DNA of 47,095 nt from an uncultured Lamprocystis sp. (GCF_903933125.1 NZ_CAIZIZ010000470.1:1-47095), one strand, 5' to 3'; shown: positions 8,710 through 17,727, counted from the first letter of the stretch. The notes: generated by a model not told the origin, from the letters alone. Program-made: numbers and translations.

Positions 8710-9671
8710 CAATTAGTGCACCGGTCCGGTTCGCTCAGCGCCTGACAGCAAAGTACGAACTTACGCTGCCGGTAGACGTGCGCTCCATGCTGAAGCGCTA
8801 TGCAGATGTAGTCGAAACTCGTATTCCAATCAGAGGAGTCGATGGCGTCTGTTTGAACCTTAAGGTCCCCGGGAAGAGACCTCGTGTCATTATCAACTCT
8901 TCTAACCCACCACTCCGGAGAAGATTCACAGAGGCGCACGAGCTAGGCCACATAGTCATTCCCTGGCATAAGGGTACTATCGTCGATCACCTAGATCCGG
9001 AGCATGTCGAGTCAAGTGATGACTACTGGGTGTTCGAGGAAGAAGCCAATCAGTTCGCCGCAGAACTCCTGATGCCCTCACCTTGGCTCGGCAAGCTCAT
9101 TGAATCCACTCCAAATCTCAGCACGGCACACAAGCGAATATGCGAGCGCTGCGAAGTATCAGCTCTTGCTGCGTCCAGGCGCCTCGGCTCGCTTCTTCCG
9201 GAGAACATAGTTTTTGTTTGCCAGAAGGACAACGAAGTAGAGTTTTCCGGCCGGACAAGAGGCACCCTAGCCCATGCTCCTTCGTGGCGAACTCCCTTCG
9301 ATACTACATCTTTCGCGTACGCCACAAAGCACTACGTATCGACGCTGGACACACGTCAGCTGCATTGGTGGATTCTTCCCGACCAGGTCGATGAAGTTTC
9401 AAATGACCCCCGTCCCTGGCGCGAGATACTCGATGCAATAGTCGAAAATATTGGGGTCGATGTTGAGGATAGAAAACGATTTAAGATGTCTGTCAACGGA
9501 GTGCTTTCCGCCGCAAACAGTGCTATGAAGCAACATGGCCCACATACAGCAGCATCGGTAACTGCTGCGTGTATGCAGCGATTCCATGACAGAGACGATC
9601 TGCGGAGTTTTGCCACGCATCCAAACTTCATGGATTTCCTAATAAAGCGGGCCACGGAGTTGACGCAGTGA
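8700..9671 (+). CDS. ImmA/IrrE-family metallo-endopeptidase
   Basis: The 323-residue protein has the zinc-binding HExxH helix in RRFTEAHELGHIVIPWH (around residue 80), followed by EEEANQFAAELLMPSPW, the conserved downstream glutamate and A-N-x-F-A-x-x-L-L-M-P hallmark of the ImmA/IrrE family (COG2856). Members cleave repressors or antitoxins in phage, ICE and toxin-antitoxin systems. No N-terminal XRE helix-turn-helix is present. Its GTG start overlaps the preceding antitoxin-like gene by 10 nt, suggesting co-expression. Base composition is visibly less GC-rich than in the pst operon, suggesting acquisition by transfer. The C-terminal 130 residues are not assigned. Confidence 0.82.
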   Translation: MGLTISAPVRFAQRLTAKYELTLPVDVRSMLKRYADVVETRIPIRGVDGVCLNLKVPGKRPRVIINSSNPPLRRRFTEAHELGHIVIPWHKGTIVDHLDPEHVESSDDYWVFEEEANQFAAELLMPSPWLGKLIESTPNLSTAHKRICERCEVSALAASRRLGSLLPENIVFVCQKDNEVEFSGRTRGTLAHAPSWRTPFDTTSFAYATKHYVSTLDTRQLHWWILPDQVDEVSNDPRPWREILDAIVENIGVDVEDRKRFKMSVNGVLSAANSAMKQHGPHTAASVTAACMQRFHDRDDLRSFATHPNFMDFLIKRATELTQ

Positions 9672-9792
9672 GACCGAACCCCCAGAGGGGCAAAGGGGCA
9701 AAGGGGAGAAGTGGAATGCCTTCCCGGTCGGCAAACCAGAACAGATCGAAACCAAAGTTCGTTGGTTCCGTGCGTGGCGATCGAAGCTTTTT

Positions 9793-11952
9793 TTATTTGA
9801 TCTCACCGATCTGCGAGACATCCAGGTTCTGCAACTCAACCACCCGCTCGGGGGTGTAACCCAAGCCGGCGTAGTCCATGATGCCGTTCGGGGCATGGCA
9901 GTCGGCACACTGCCAGGCGTCTTTCTTGATCCCGTGGTTGATCATCAGACTGCCCATCTGACGCATCCAGTGCGGCTCGACATTCACCAGCTTTCCGTCC
10001 ACCAGCGGGTACCTGGCGTCCCAACCCTGAGTTACGCCGAAGTAGGACATGAACTCATCCATCATGTAGAGCTTGAAGGGCGTCTGATACATCCGCACTA
10101 CGATGGGGTCCTTGATGGATTGGATGACCGCGGCCGCGCTGTCACCGGATTCATAGTAGGTCGCGTAATCGAACGGCAGGATCATAGCCCCGAAAGGTCC
10201 CTGATTCCCCATATCCTCATACATCATGGCGTTAAAGACCTTGAATGGGTAGATCCGGCTCTCGCCCTCGTTCATTGCCCGGCGCAGGTTCTGCTGGATC
10301 ATCTCCTGCCGCCTGGCGAGCATCGCCGGCGCGAGTTGGGATAGCGGCTCGGTCGCCATTGTCACATAGGCACCCACGTCGATGTTCGGATACGCCTTCT
10401 TGAGTTCCTCAACATTGGCACGGACGGCCGCGAGCGCCTCCGGATCGGTGATGCGTACCAGCTGATTCATCAAGGGGTTATAGTCTATGGCGCCATTCGG
10501 ATTATTACCCAGGGCATTGGCGAGAAAGGTGCCGTTGCCGTTGAACCACAGGTAGATAAAGCCCTTACCAGCTTGACCCGAACGGTAGATGTCGGTCGGG
10601 ATAAAAATCCCTTCCTCCGCGTCCCAGGTGGGATGGACCCAATCACGCAGCACGACATTATTGTCTTGCAGTGACTTGATGTGGCAGGTCTCACACGCCA
10701 GCCGGGCGATATGTCCGTTCAGCAGGGCCTTGTAATCGGCATTGTTGTGCGGCGCGCGTGAATGGCAGGACTCACAGGAGACCTCCTTGCCGGGAAGATC
10801 ATTGGCCACCAGATCGACACCCTTGCGGCCGCGCGGAATCCGGTGGCCTTCCGGAACATGGCAGTCGGTGCACTGAATCTTGGCCGCGGCGTGGACATCA
10901 TCCTCCGGGCTGAAGGGATTGCCGCGCTTGGCCCCGCGATGCAGCAGGCGCCGGTTCTCATGACCCAGGGCCTGGGCAGCCTGATTATGGACATAGGCAT
11001 CACCGCCCATGTTGTGCTGATGACAGCGCAGGCAGTTGGCGTTGGTCACCGGCTTCACGGTGAGCGCGGCGGCAAGACTGCGGTCCTGATTCCAGCGCCG
11101 CCCGCCCTGGTCCTGGATGACATAGCGCTGATTCATATCGTACTGCGCGGCGTGACAGATCAGGCAGTCAATGCCTTCCTTGGCGTTGGTCGGTACATCC
11201 CCCACGGGCATCATCGTCTCGGTGGCCGGCTGGTAATTGCCGCCGATATGGCATTGGCCGCAGCCTTCGCTGCGCAGTTCCACCTCGCCCGGCTTGTCTT
11301 CCGGCCGGCTCTTGACCAGCGCGGCCCAGCCGGTCCAGGAGAAGCTGCCGGGGATACCGCAAGCGCGATTGATCTTACCCACCGGAATCTTGCGCGACCC
11401 CGGCCCATTGACCTGGCGTCCGTCATACCCGTAGGTCGAGAAGCCGCCGGAGTCGCTCTGGAACTTGAAATGCACCGAGTCGACCAAGTTCTGCAGGGTG
11501 TCGACCTCCGTGCGGCTGCCGTCCCCATGCTCCACCGGCATCCGCGCATGGCAGCGCAGACAGGTCTCGGGTCCGGCGTAACGACGAATGCCGGCGTCGC
11601 GGAAATACTTGATATGCGGATAATCCGTGTCACGCAGGAACGAATCCGTATTCATCAGGATTTCCATCTTGACCTGGCGCGCGAAGGGGTCCTGCTGATC
11701 CGAGACCTGCTCCGCAGCCTTGGCCTCGCGCGCGGCCAGGGTGAGTGAGCGGGCGAGCGTCTCGAATTCCTCCGGGCTGACCTCCTGACTGCTGGCAAAA
11801 CTCAGTCGGGGATTGGACTCGCCGACATACCACTGGAACAGGACCGGATAGAGGAACTGGTAGGCCAGCCACAACGTCAGCAGCACCGCCAGACCGATCA
11901 GCAGACGCTTGCGCGCGGCCTTTGACAAGACATGCGACAATGAACCTGTCAT
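9793..11952 (-). CDS. Membrane-anchored octaheme cytochrome c
   Basis: The 719-residue protein has one N-terminal membrane anchor (residues about 15-35, LLIGLAVLLTLWLAYQFLY) and a long periplasmic part. It has eight CxxCH heme motifs: CLRCH 131, CGQCH 231, CLICH 263, CLRCH 307, CTDCH 361, CESCH 393, CETCH 420 and CADCH 682. The 260 residues before the last heme contain none. The number of hemes resembles octaheme reductase/oxidoreductase families (OTR, hydroxylamine-oxidoreductase-like), but length and spacing do not let me assign a substrate. I chose the ATG at 11952, which overlaps the cytochrome b stop by 4 nt (ATGA). It is the last of three coupled genes. Probably a periplasmic oxidoreductase exchanging electrons with the quinone pool via the cytochrome b. 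Confidence 0.87.
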   Translation of the reverse strand: MTGSLSHVLSKAARKRLLIGLAVLLTLWLAYQFLYPVLFQWYVGESNPRLSFASSQEVSPEEFETLARSLTLAAREAKAAEQVSDQQDPFARQVKMEILMNTDSFLRDTDYPHIKYFRDAGIRRYAGPETCLRCHARMPVEHGDGSRTEVDTLQNLVDSVHFKFQSDSGGFSTYGYDGRQVNGPGSRKIPVGKINRACGIPGSFSWTGWAALVKSRPEDKPGEVELRSEGCGQCHIGGNYQPATETMMPVGDVPTNAKEGIDCLICHAAQYDMNQRYVIQDQGGRRWNQDRSLAAALTVKPVTNANCLRCHQHNMGGDAYVHNQAAQALGHENRRLLHRGAKRGNPFSPEDDVHAAAKIQCTDCHVPEGHRIPRGRKGVDLVANDLPGKEVSCESCHSRAPHNNADYKALLNGHIARLACETCHIKSLQDNNVVLRDWVHPTWDAEEGIFIPTDIYRSGQAGKGFIYLWFNGNGTFLANALGNNPNGAIDYNPLMNQLVRITDPEALAAVRANVEELKKAYPNIDVGAYVTMATEPLSQLAPAMLARRQEMIQQNLRRAMNEGESRIYPFKVFNAMMYEDMGNQGPFGAMILPFDYATYYESGDSAAAVIQSIKDPIVVRMYQTPFKLYMMDEFMSYFGVTQGWDARYPLVDGKLVNVEPHWMRQMGSLMINHGIKKDAWQCADCHAPNGIMDYAGLGYTPERVVELQNLDVSQIGEIK

Positions 11953-12563
11953 ACGTCCTCCCGATGCCAACCGGTGATCATCGCCCGATGGTTGGAGAAC
12001 AGGGTGGTGCCGGTGGTAATGATGTAGAGGTGGGTTAACAGGAAGAGCACCAGCAGGTAGGCCACCGTCAGATGCGTCATCGCAACGACCCAGACGCTGC
12101 CGATACCAAACAGGGTCTCCGGCAGATAGGGGACCAGCAGGAAGGCCCAGCCGCTGACGATCAAGAGCGGCATCAGGGCGTACATCACGCCAAGATAGGT
12201 CAGCTTCTGCAGCTCGTTGAACTTCTCGGATTCACTGGGATGAAAGGGATGGGGCGCGTTGCGAAAAATGCTGATGGCGTAGTACCGGGACTGCTCGGTC
12301 ATCCGCGTCAGCCAACCCCGCCAGTGGATACGATAAAAACGGCCGTTAGCGGTCACCAGATTCCCCACCACGAAGACGATCCATCCCAGCGTGAGCAGGA
12401 TTCCGGCGACATTGTGCACCGGCCGGGCGGTTTCGAAGGCGAGCAGCCAACTGACGTCGGAGAAATGCATACTCGCCCCGGACAGGATCAACACCAGGAA
12501 CAACAGCGCATTGATCCAATGCCAGGCCCGGACCCACAGCGAATAGAGATAGAGCGCGTTCAT
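11949..12563 (-). CDS. Di-heme membrane cytochrome b (b561 / hydrogenase-b type)
   Basis: The 204-residue protein has four predicted membrane helices (around 12-32, 50-72, 120-145 and 165-195) with histidines suited to b-heme ligation: RAWHWINA, ARPVHNVAG and MTHLTVAYLLVLFLLTHLYI. This matches the cytochrome b561-like subunits that link periplasmic oxidoreductases to the quinone pool (PhsC/hydrogenase-b-like). Its ATG overlaps the heptaheme gene's stop and its TGA overlaps the octaheme gene's start, both as ATGA, so the three genes are tightly coupled. An upstream in-frame extension is open but lies inside the heptaheme gene. Confidence 0.85.
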   Translation of the reverse strand: MNALYLYSLWVRAWHWINALLFLVLILSGASMHFSDVSWLLAFETARPVHNVAGILLTLGWIVFVVGNLVTANGRFYRIHWRGWLTRMTEQSRYYAISIFRNAPHPFHPSESEKFNELQKLTYLGVMYALMPLLIVSGWAFLLVPYLPETLFGIGSVWVVAMTHLTVAYLLVLFLLTHLYIITTGTTLFSNHRAMITGWHREDV

Positions 12564-13546
12564 GCTTGACTCCTCTTGGCCAGATAGGCCCGGTAGCGGC
12601 CCACGCCATGAGCGATCAGGCCCAGCAGAGTGAGCCCGAGCAGGCCCAGCGCCAGTCGGTCGATCAGGACGTTGCTGCTCATGCCAACCACATAGGCTTG
12701 ATTGAACACCGCCGTTGACAACAACCCCTGGCTGGCCATCGTCTGCGCGGAGCGGTAGGAATAGAGCTGATTGAGCAGGGTCGAACCCTTGGAATGGCAA
12801 TCGTCGCAACTGCGCACCCCCTGTCCGGCGGGGAGGATCTCATGAGAGGGCAACGCGGACTGCCGGGTATGGCAATCGAGGCAGCGCACCGCCTGCCAGT
12901 GGGCTTCCCGATTCGGCAGCCAGGCGTGGCTGACCTGGGTCGGGTCCTGGAACGCCGTGTGGCAGGACATGCAGACCCGATTGTGCCCCTGCACGATCTG
13001 CTCGATGGCTTCGCCGGACTGGGTGGCACGGAACACGTGCGCGTTGTGACAGGAAAAACAGGTCAGCTTTTGCTGTTTCAACCCCGGCGGTTGTCGGTCC
13101 GGGTTCTCGCGCACGTGGACGCTGCGGTCGAACTCGGCCTCGACGGCTTTGAAGCGATAGCGCTCGAACTTGGGATCATCGTCGTGGCAGCCCGCGCAGG
13201 TCAGGGCCTCATCCGCCGACCCCTGGCGGTGGGGGTAACGCACATAGCTCTTCTCATGGCAACTGGTACAGGCCAGCGCGGCATGGTTGGATTGGGCGAA
13301 GCGGTCGCGGTCGATGTGGAGATCCCGGATGGCACCGGTCGCCGGGTCCCGGTACGCGATGGTCGCCATCTGATGACACACCAGACACGCCTTGCGCTCG
13401 GCGGCTTTCTGCGCGTCGTTCTGGACATCCGCAGCCGGCACCTGACCCGCACCAAGCAACGCCGACACCGCCAGCAGACTCCGGATCGATCCGCGACCGG
13501 AGCGGTTCAGCCACCCGGCCAACCGCGGTCGGGCGCCCGGAGGCAT
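12560..13546 (-). CDS. Heptaheme cytochrome c with C-terminal membrane anchor
   Basis: The first gene of the cytochrome operon encodes about 328 residues. A signal peptide-like N-terminus (RSLLAVSALLGAGQVPAADV) is followed by seven CxxCH motifs: CLVCH, CTSCH, CAGCH, CFSCH, CMSCH, CLDCH and CDDCH. One C-terminal membrane helix (LIDRLALGLLGLTLLGLIAH) and a basic tail end the protein. Histidines such as SHAWLPNREAHW may supply distal ligands. It would shuttle electrons between the cytochrome b and the octaheme protein. The start is uncertain: ATG 13546 gives a long but acceptable signal peptide; ATG 13639 is an alternative. Confidence 0.82.
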   Translation of the reverse strand: MPPGARPRLAGWLNRSGRGSIRSLLAVSALLGAGQVPAADVQNDAQKAAERKACLVCHQMATIAYRDPATGAIRDLHIDRDRFAQSNHAALACTSCHEKSYVRYPHRQGSADEALTCAGCHDDDPKFERYRFKAVEAEFDRSVHVRENPDRQPPGLKQQKLTCFSCHNAHVFRATQSGEAIEQIVQGHNRVCMSCHTAFQDPTQVSHAWLPNREAHWQAVRCLDCHTRQSALPSHEILPAGQGVRSCDDCHSKGSTLLNQLYSYRSAQTMASQGLLSTAVFNQAYVVGMSSNVLIDRLALGLLGLTLLGLIAHGVGRYRAYLAKRSQA

Positions 13547-13745
13547 CGTGCGGGGTGCCACCGGACCCTGCCGAAACGAGCCGGCTGAATCACTGGAGAA
13601 CCCGGTTCGAAAAATCGCTGCAAGGGCTGACTCAGGCATGGCACTCAACAACTCAGGGCAATGCACGATGACTTCTCCGTATGACCGCGACGTCAGGCAC
13701 ATTAGAGTATGGATCAGTCTCCGAAACCGTCACTGCCGTTGAAGC

Positions 13746-14510
13746 TCAGGCGCCGCCGGCCGGACGGCCGTGGCGGCGGCTGGCGCGCCGCTCACGCAAC
13801 TGGATCAGGGTCCAGATCGGACCCGAGACCGCATACCCCACGAAGCCCAGGAACAGCACCACGGGGGGATGGATCAGGATCAGAGCAATCGCCAACATCA
13901 CCACCACGGCCAGCAGAAAGGACACCCGTCCCTGGACGTCGAGTTGCTTGAAGCTCCAATAGCGGAAGTTGCTGACCATGAGCAGTCCCGCCCCGGCCGT
14001 CAGGAAGGCGGCGAGCCAGGAGACATAGGACGGATCGATGCCCTGGTCGGCACCGATCCAGACGCCGCCGGCCACGATGGCCGCGGCAGAGGGGCTGGGA
14101 AGCCCCTGAAAGAAGCGTTTATCCGCGGTTCCCACCTGCGTGTTGAACCGGGCCAGGCGCAAGGCCGCGGCCGCGCAATAAACGAAAGCGGCAAGCCAGC
14201 CGACTTTGCCGAGCCCACCCAAGGCCCAATGGTAGGCGACCAGGGCCGGGGCGACCCCGAAGGCCACCATGTCCGACAGGCTGTCATACTCGGCCCCGAA
14301 CGCGGTCTGGGTGTGGGTCATGCGAGCCACGCGCCCGTCGAACCCGTCGAGCAGCATGGCCGCGAAGATGGCGATAGCCGAGGCTTCGAACCGCCCCTGG
14401 GTGGCCGCGAGCACGGCGTAGAACCCGGCGAAGAGTGCCGCGGTGGTGAACAGATTGGGCAGCAGATAGATGCCGCGGGGACGTTTACGAGGAACTGGGG
14501 TTTCTTCCAT
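13746..14510 (-). CDS. pssA: CDP-diacylglycerol--serine O-phosphatidyltransferase
   Basis: The enzyme makes phosphatidylserine, the precursor of phosphatidylethanolamine, at the inner membrane. The 254-residue protein has the CDP-alcohol phosphatidyltransferase signature D-G-x2-A-R-x8-G-x3-D-x3-D, seen as LLDGFDGRVARMTHTQTAFG followed by AEYDSLSD. It has about six to eight membrane helices and starts with RGIYLLPNLFTTAALFAGF, typical of the type II PssA found outside enterobacteria. I placed the start at ATG 14510 (MEETPVPRKRPRG); upstream in-frame sequence runs through a palindromic repeat and is not coding. Confidence 0.93.
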   Translation of the reverse strand: MEETPVPRKRPRGIYLLPNLFTTAALFAGFYAVLAATQGRFEASAIAIFAAMLLDGFDGRVARMTHTQTAFGAEYDSLSDMVAFGVAPALVAYHWALGGLGKVGWLAAFVYCAAAALRLARFNTQVGTADKRFFQGLPSPSAAAIVAGGVWIGADQGIDPSYVSWLAAFLTAGAGLLMVSNFRYWSFKQLDVQGRVSFLLAVVVMLAIALILIHPPVVLFLGFVGYAVSGPIWTLIQLRERRASRRHGRPAGGA

Positions 14511-14582
14511 ACAGGTGCTACCGGGCCGAACGACTTGGGGCGCGAGTATAGCCGGGGATGGGCACGGAGCCCTAAGGAAACC

Positions 14583-14655
14583 CGGCGGCCAGGAGTCCAG
14601 GGCTTCAGCCCTGGCCCCCCGCCGCCGCGCCAAGGCTGAAGCCTTGGACTCCTGG
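14583..14655. repeat. 73-nt palindromic repeat, copy A (RAYT flank)
   Basis: CCAGGAGTCCAGGGCTTCAG and its near-complement further right form a bipartite hairpin: inner stems around GGGCTTCAGCCC and AAGGCTGAAGCCTT, outer arms CCAGGAGTCC/GGACTCCTGG. It matches 15283-15355 at 67 of 73 positions by my count, in the same orientation. It lies 30 nt beyond the stop codon of the transposase gene. Confidence 0.85.
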
Positions 14656-14684
14656 CTATCAGACCTAGTTGCGCCGGCGGACCG

Positions 14685-15224
14685 CTAGAAATCATCCTCC
14701 ACCGCCAACTCCCGGAAATCGGGATAACCCCGAAACTGGGCTTTCAACTGCTCGCTCCCCATCGCATCCAACCAATCGTGAAAGCTGGAGAACGGCCATT
14801 CTCCCAGGCGAGCCACATAGCCGTGCTTCACCGGATTCCAGAGGAGGTAATTGAGGTGACGGTAATAATCCTGCTCGTCCCGTGGACAGTAGTCCCAGTA
14901 ATTCCACCACACCGGCAACGCACAACCGGTGCGCTGACGGATCGCAAAACCGGTCTGTCCGTGAACAGCCCGCATGATCCGCGGCAGATCGCACCCGCGC
15001 CGGCTCGTCGTCAACAGGTGGTAATGGTTGTCGAGGATGACCCAATGGGCGAGCGCCCAGCCAGCCTGGCCGAGCACTTCACTGAAGGTCGCCAGCAAAT
15101 GATCCTTGGCCTGGTCATCCAGCAAATGCCGTTTCTCATGGATCGCGCCGGTAAGGAAGTACCAGTGATCGTCGAGTAGCAGATGCGCGGGAACATGGAG
15201 TCCGCGGGTTAACATGGAGGGCAC
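14685..15224 (-). CDS. REP-associated tyrosine transposase (RAYT, IS200-like Y1 family)
   Basis: The 179-residue protein belongs to the TnpA_REP/Y1_Tnp family. It shows LLLDDHWYFLTGAIHEKRHL near the start and the metal-binding HUH motif in HWVILDNHYHLLTTS. It also shows the R-x-M-R-A-V-H-G-Q-T region, and YYRHLNYLLWNPVKHGYVAR carries the candidate catalytic tyrosine and the conserved N-P-V-K-H-G. RAYTs are single-copy domesticated relatives of IS200/IS605 transposases that act on REP palindromes. The gene is complete and begins near the right palindrome copy. The start at 15224 is the first in-frame start; an ATG at 15215 (MLTRGLHVP) is plausible. Confidence 0.88.
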   Translation of the reverse strand: MPSMLTRGLHVPAHLLLDDHWYFLTGAIHEKRHLLDDQAKDHLLATFSEVLGQAGWALAHWVILDNHYHLLTTSRRGCDLPRIMRAVHGQTGFAIRQRTGCALPVWWNYWDYCPRDEQDYYRHLNYLLWNPVKHGYVARLGEWPFSSFHDWLDAMGSEQLKAQFRGYPDFRELAVEDDF

Positions 15225-15282
15225 GCCGTCGAGTGCGTTGTCATCTGGAACACTCGGAAATCATAGCCTAAGGGCACCGGGA

Positions 15283-15355
15283 CGGCGGCCAGGAGTCCAG
15301 GGCTTCAGCCCTGGTTCCCCGCCGCCGAGCCAAGGCTTAAGCCTTGAACTCCAGG
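15283..15355. repeat. 73-nt palindromic repeat, copy B (RAYT flank)
   Basis: The second, directly oriented copy of the palindrome at 14583-14655, with six mismatches. It lies between the start of the RAYT gene and the 3' end of the amylase gene, where it may also act as a transcript-end hairpin. Confidence 0.85.
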
Positions 15356-15364
15356 AGGATGCGC

Positions 15365-17584
15365 TCAGCGCAGGAAGGCGCCGTCCGTCCCCACCTTGCC
15401 GGGTCCGTCGAGGACGTAGATACCGGCGGAGTTGGCGTGCACGCTGAAGCTCAGCCGCCCGCCGCTGACCTGCACCTCGCGGCCGGTCACGGCATCGCGG
15501 TAGATGCCGTCGCGCACTCCCTCGACCGTCACCGACTGGTCGGAACCGATGGCCAGCCCGATCACGGCGTAGCTGCCCTCGCCCGACAGGTCGCGGACGA
15601 AACACATGCCGCTGCCCCACTCGCCCACCTGGGTCATCTGCGCTTTCTGCAGCGCGGGGACGGCACGGCGAATCTGGTTGAGCCGCTTGATGTGCTGGTA
15701 GAGCGGGTGGGACTGGGTCCGGCCGATCTGCTCGTCGGTCAGGTGATCGCCGAAATAGGCGCGCCCGGTCTGGTCCAGGGTATCTTTTTCACCCTCGACA
15801 TCCTGGGGGGCGCCCCGCATGAAGGCGATCTCCTCACCGTAGTAAAGGCAGGGGATGCCGCGCGCCGTCCAGATCAGGTTATAGGCCGCCGCGGCCATCC
15901 AGTCATCGCCCTTGAAACGGAACTTGAAGTCATTGTCCGGGCCGACGTCATGGTTCTGCAGGAAGGTCACCAGGCTGGTCACGTCGCCGTAGATCCAGTC
16001 CATCGACAGAATCTGTGCCGTCCCGCCGTAGGTCCCCTTGCTCACCGTGTCGCGGAAGGTGGAGAAAAGCCCGAAATCGAGCACTGAGAACCCCGAGTCG
16101 CTGCCCGCGTTGGGGTCGCGCGGGTCATGCCCCAGGCGCGTATACCACCAGGGCCTGATCTGGCTGGGACCGTTGTCGCCGCCGCCCAGGTCGCCCCAAC
16201 CATAGCCCTTGACCAGATTCTCGCCGAAGACGAAAAGCCCCGGCTTATGGGCCTTCCAGGCATTGACGTATTCGAGCAGGTTATCGCGTTCCACATGCTT
16301 CACGGTGTCGATGCGCAGCGCATCCACACCCAGGTCCAGATAGCCGTTGATGGCCCCGATCAGATAGTCCTTCACGTTTTGCCGATTGGTGGCCAGATCG
16401 ATGCAGTCGCCCGCCAGGTGCTTGTGCTGCAGCGGATGGGTGCTTTCCCAATCGCCGCCGCAAATGAAGCCTTCCTGGTGGTACCACTCCGGGTCCAAGT
16501 GGTTGGCATCCACCCCGAAGAAGCGCCCGGGGTTAAAGCCGGCCTTGGGCACGGTCTCGCCGGTCTTGGGGTCGACCAGGGGCTCGCGCCCCTCGGGGTC
16601 GGACAGATGGCGCTCACGCCACCAGTCGGGAGCCAGCGGGTTATCGATATCATCCCGGTTCGGCCAGGCATAGTTGCCGAGGTTACCCTGATAGGGTCCG
16701 TGATTCACCCGCCCCGGCGCGGAACCCTGCGGCACATAGTATTTGATCGGCAGATGGTCGATGTGGACCTGACCGCGGATGCCGTACTGACAGGAATGGT
16801 TCAGCACCACGTCCTGGATGATCTTGATGCCCTGGGCGTGGGCCGCGTCGATCAGGTCCCGATAGGTGGCGCCGGGCGACTCCAGGCGCGGGTCGACACG
16901 GGTCCAGTCATAAGGGTGATACCCGTGATAGTCGAGCCCGGAGCGGTTCTCGACCGGCGGGGTGATCCAGATCGCCGTGAAGCCCAGGTCGCGGAGGTAG
17001 TCCAACCGCGCGATCAACCCCTTGAAGTCCCCGCGCCAATGCGGATCAACCGCCTGACCCGCCGCGTCGAAACGGATCCGGTCGCGGCAGAAAAAGTTGT
17101 TCGACGGGTCGCCGTCGTAGAACCGCGTGGTGATCAGAAAATAGATGGTCTCCTCGCGAAAATCGGTGCGTTCTCCGACCGGAGCCAAAGAGGCGTCCGC
17201 GCTCCAGGCGACCAAGGGCACCGACGGCGGCGCGGCGACCGGTACCGCGGGCGGCGGCGCGACCGCGCTGACGGCCGGCGCCTGATTGTGCCAGTGCCCC
17301 CGGGCATCCAGCCAACCATTGCGCTCGCGGACATGATCCGCGGTCTGGTGACCTTGACCGTCATTGAAAATCAGACGCATCACGCGGGTATTCGGGAACC
17401 GGTACAAGTACCAGCCCGCCCGCTCGGGGTCGGGCTGCATCGGCACGCCGGGCCACCCGCTGCCCCCGCCGCCAGGCGCGCCATCCCACCAGTGGATATA
17501 GAGGGGTTCGGCCCAGCCCGCGGGGCATTCGCAGCCGACAATCAGATCCTGGTTCGGGGGCGGGGTATGGTTCGATGTGGGCAT
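15365..17584 (-). CDS. GH13 alpha-amylase-family glycosidase with N-terminal starch-binding-like domain
   Basis: The 739-residue enzyme probably hydrolyses alpha-1,4-glucans. Residues about 1-100 (LYIHWWDGAPGGG, RLIFNDGQGHQTAD) look like a CBM25/26-type starch-binding module, followed by a Pro/Ala-rich linker. The GH13 barrel shows DYHGYHPYDWTRVDPRL, region I IIQDVVLNHSC, region II VDALRIDTVKHV with the nucleophile Asp, region III FVFGENLVKGYG with the acid/base Glu and region IV FLQNHDVGPD. A beta-sandwich C-domain (YAVIGLAIGSDQSVTVEGV) ends the protein. No signal peptide is evident, so it may act on storage glycogen or be exported by another route. It stands alone between the RAYT element and the two-component genes. 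Confidence 0.9.
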   Translation of the reverse strand: MPTSNHTPPPNQDLIVGCECPAGWAEPLYIHWWDGAPGGGGSGWPGVPMQPDPERAGWYLYRFPNTRVMRLIFNDGQGHQTADHVRERNGWLDARGHWHNQAPAVSAVAPPPAVPVAAPPSVPLVAWSADASLAPVGERTDFREETIYFLITTRFYDGDPSNNFFCRDRIRFDAAGQAVDPHWRGDFKGLIARLDYLRDLGFTAIWITPPVENRSGLDYHGYHPYDWTRVDPRLESPGATYRDLIDAAHAQGIKIIQDVVLNHSCQYGIRGQVHIDHLPIKYYVPQGSAPGRVNHGPYQGNLGNYAWPNRDDIDNPLAPDWWRERHLSDPEGREPLVDPKTGETVPKAGFNPGRFFGVDANHLDPEWYHQEGFICGGDWESTHPLQHKHLAGDCIDLATNRQNVKDYLIGAINGYLDLGVDALRIDTVKHVERDNLLEYVNAWKAHKPGLFVFGENLVKGYGWGDLGGGDNGPSQIRPWWYTRLGHDPRDPNAGSDSGFSVLDFGLFSTFRDTVSKGTYGGTAQILSMDWIYGDVTSLVTFLQNHDVGPDNDFKFRFKGDDWMAAAAYNLIWTARGIPCLYYGEEIAFMRGAPQDVEGEKDTLDQTGRAYFGDHLTDEQIGRTQSHPLYQHIKRLNQIRRAVPALQKAQMTQVGEWGSGMCFVRDLSGEGSYAVIGLAIGSDQSVTVEGVRDGIYRDAVTGREVQVSGGRLSFSVHANSAGIYVLDGPGKVGTDGAFLR

Positions 17585-17727
17585 GAACGATCCTTAGGTC
17601 GAATAGATGAGCCAGCGGAAATCGGCGTCGTCGGACGATGCCCGGGCTGACCCGCGTGTCTGCAATTGCAGGGAGGCAACGGCGTTGATGGAAGGTTCCC
17701 GACAGTGACGAACCCGTTACGGTCCCA

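Larger units (their letters stand above)
14583..15355 (-). mobile_element. RAYT/REP element (transposase with flanking palindromes)
   Basis: A Y1-type REP-associated transposase gene lies between two direct copies of a 73-nt palindrome. This is the known REPtron-like arrangement, in which the transposase is thought to recognise and disseminate the flanking palindromes. Boundaries are set at the outer repeat edges; no target-site duplication is expected for this class. Confidence 0.75.

Noticed and set aside
16127..17650. 507-aa plus-strand open frame
   Set aside because: Shadow of the GH13 gene on the opposite strand, which has all catalytic motifs.
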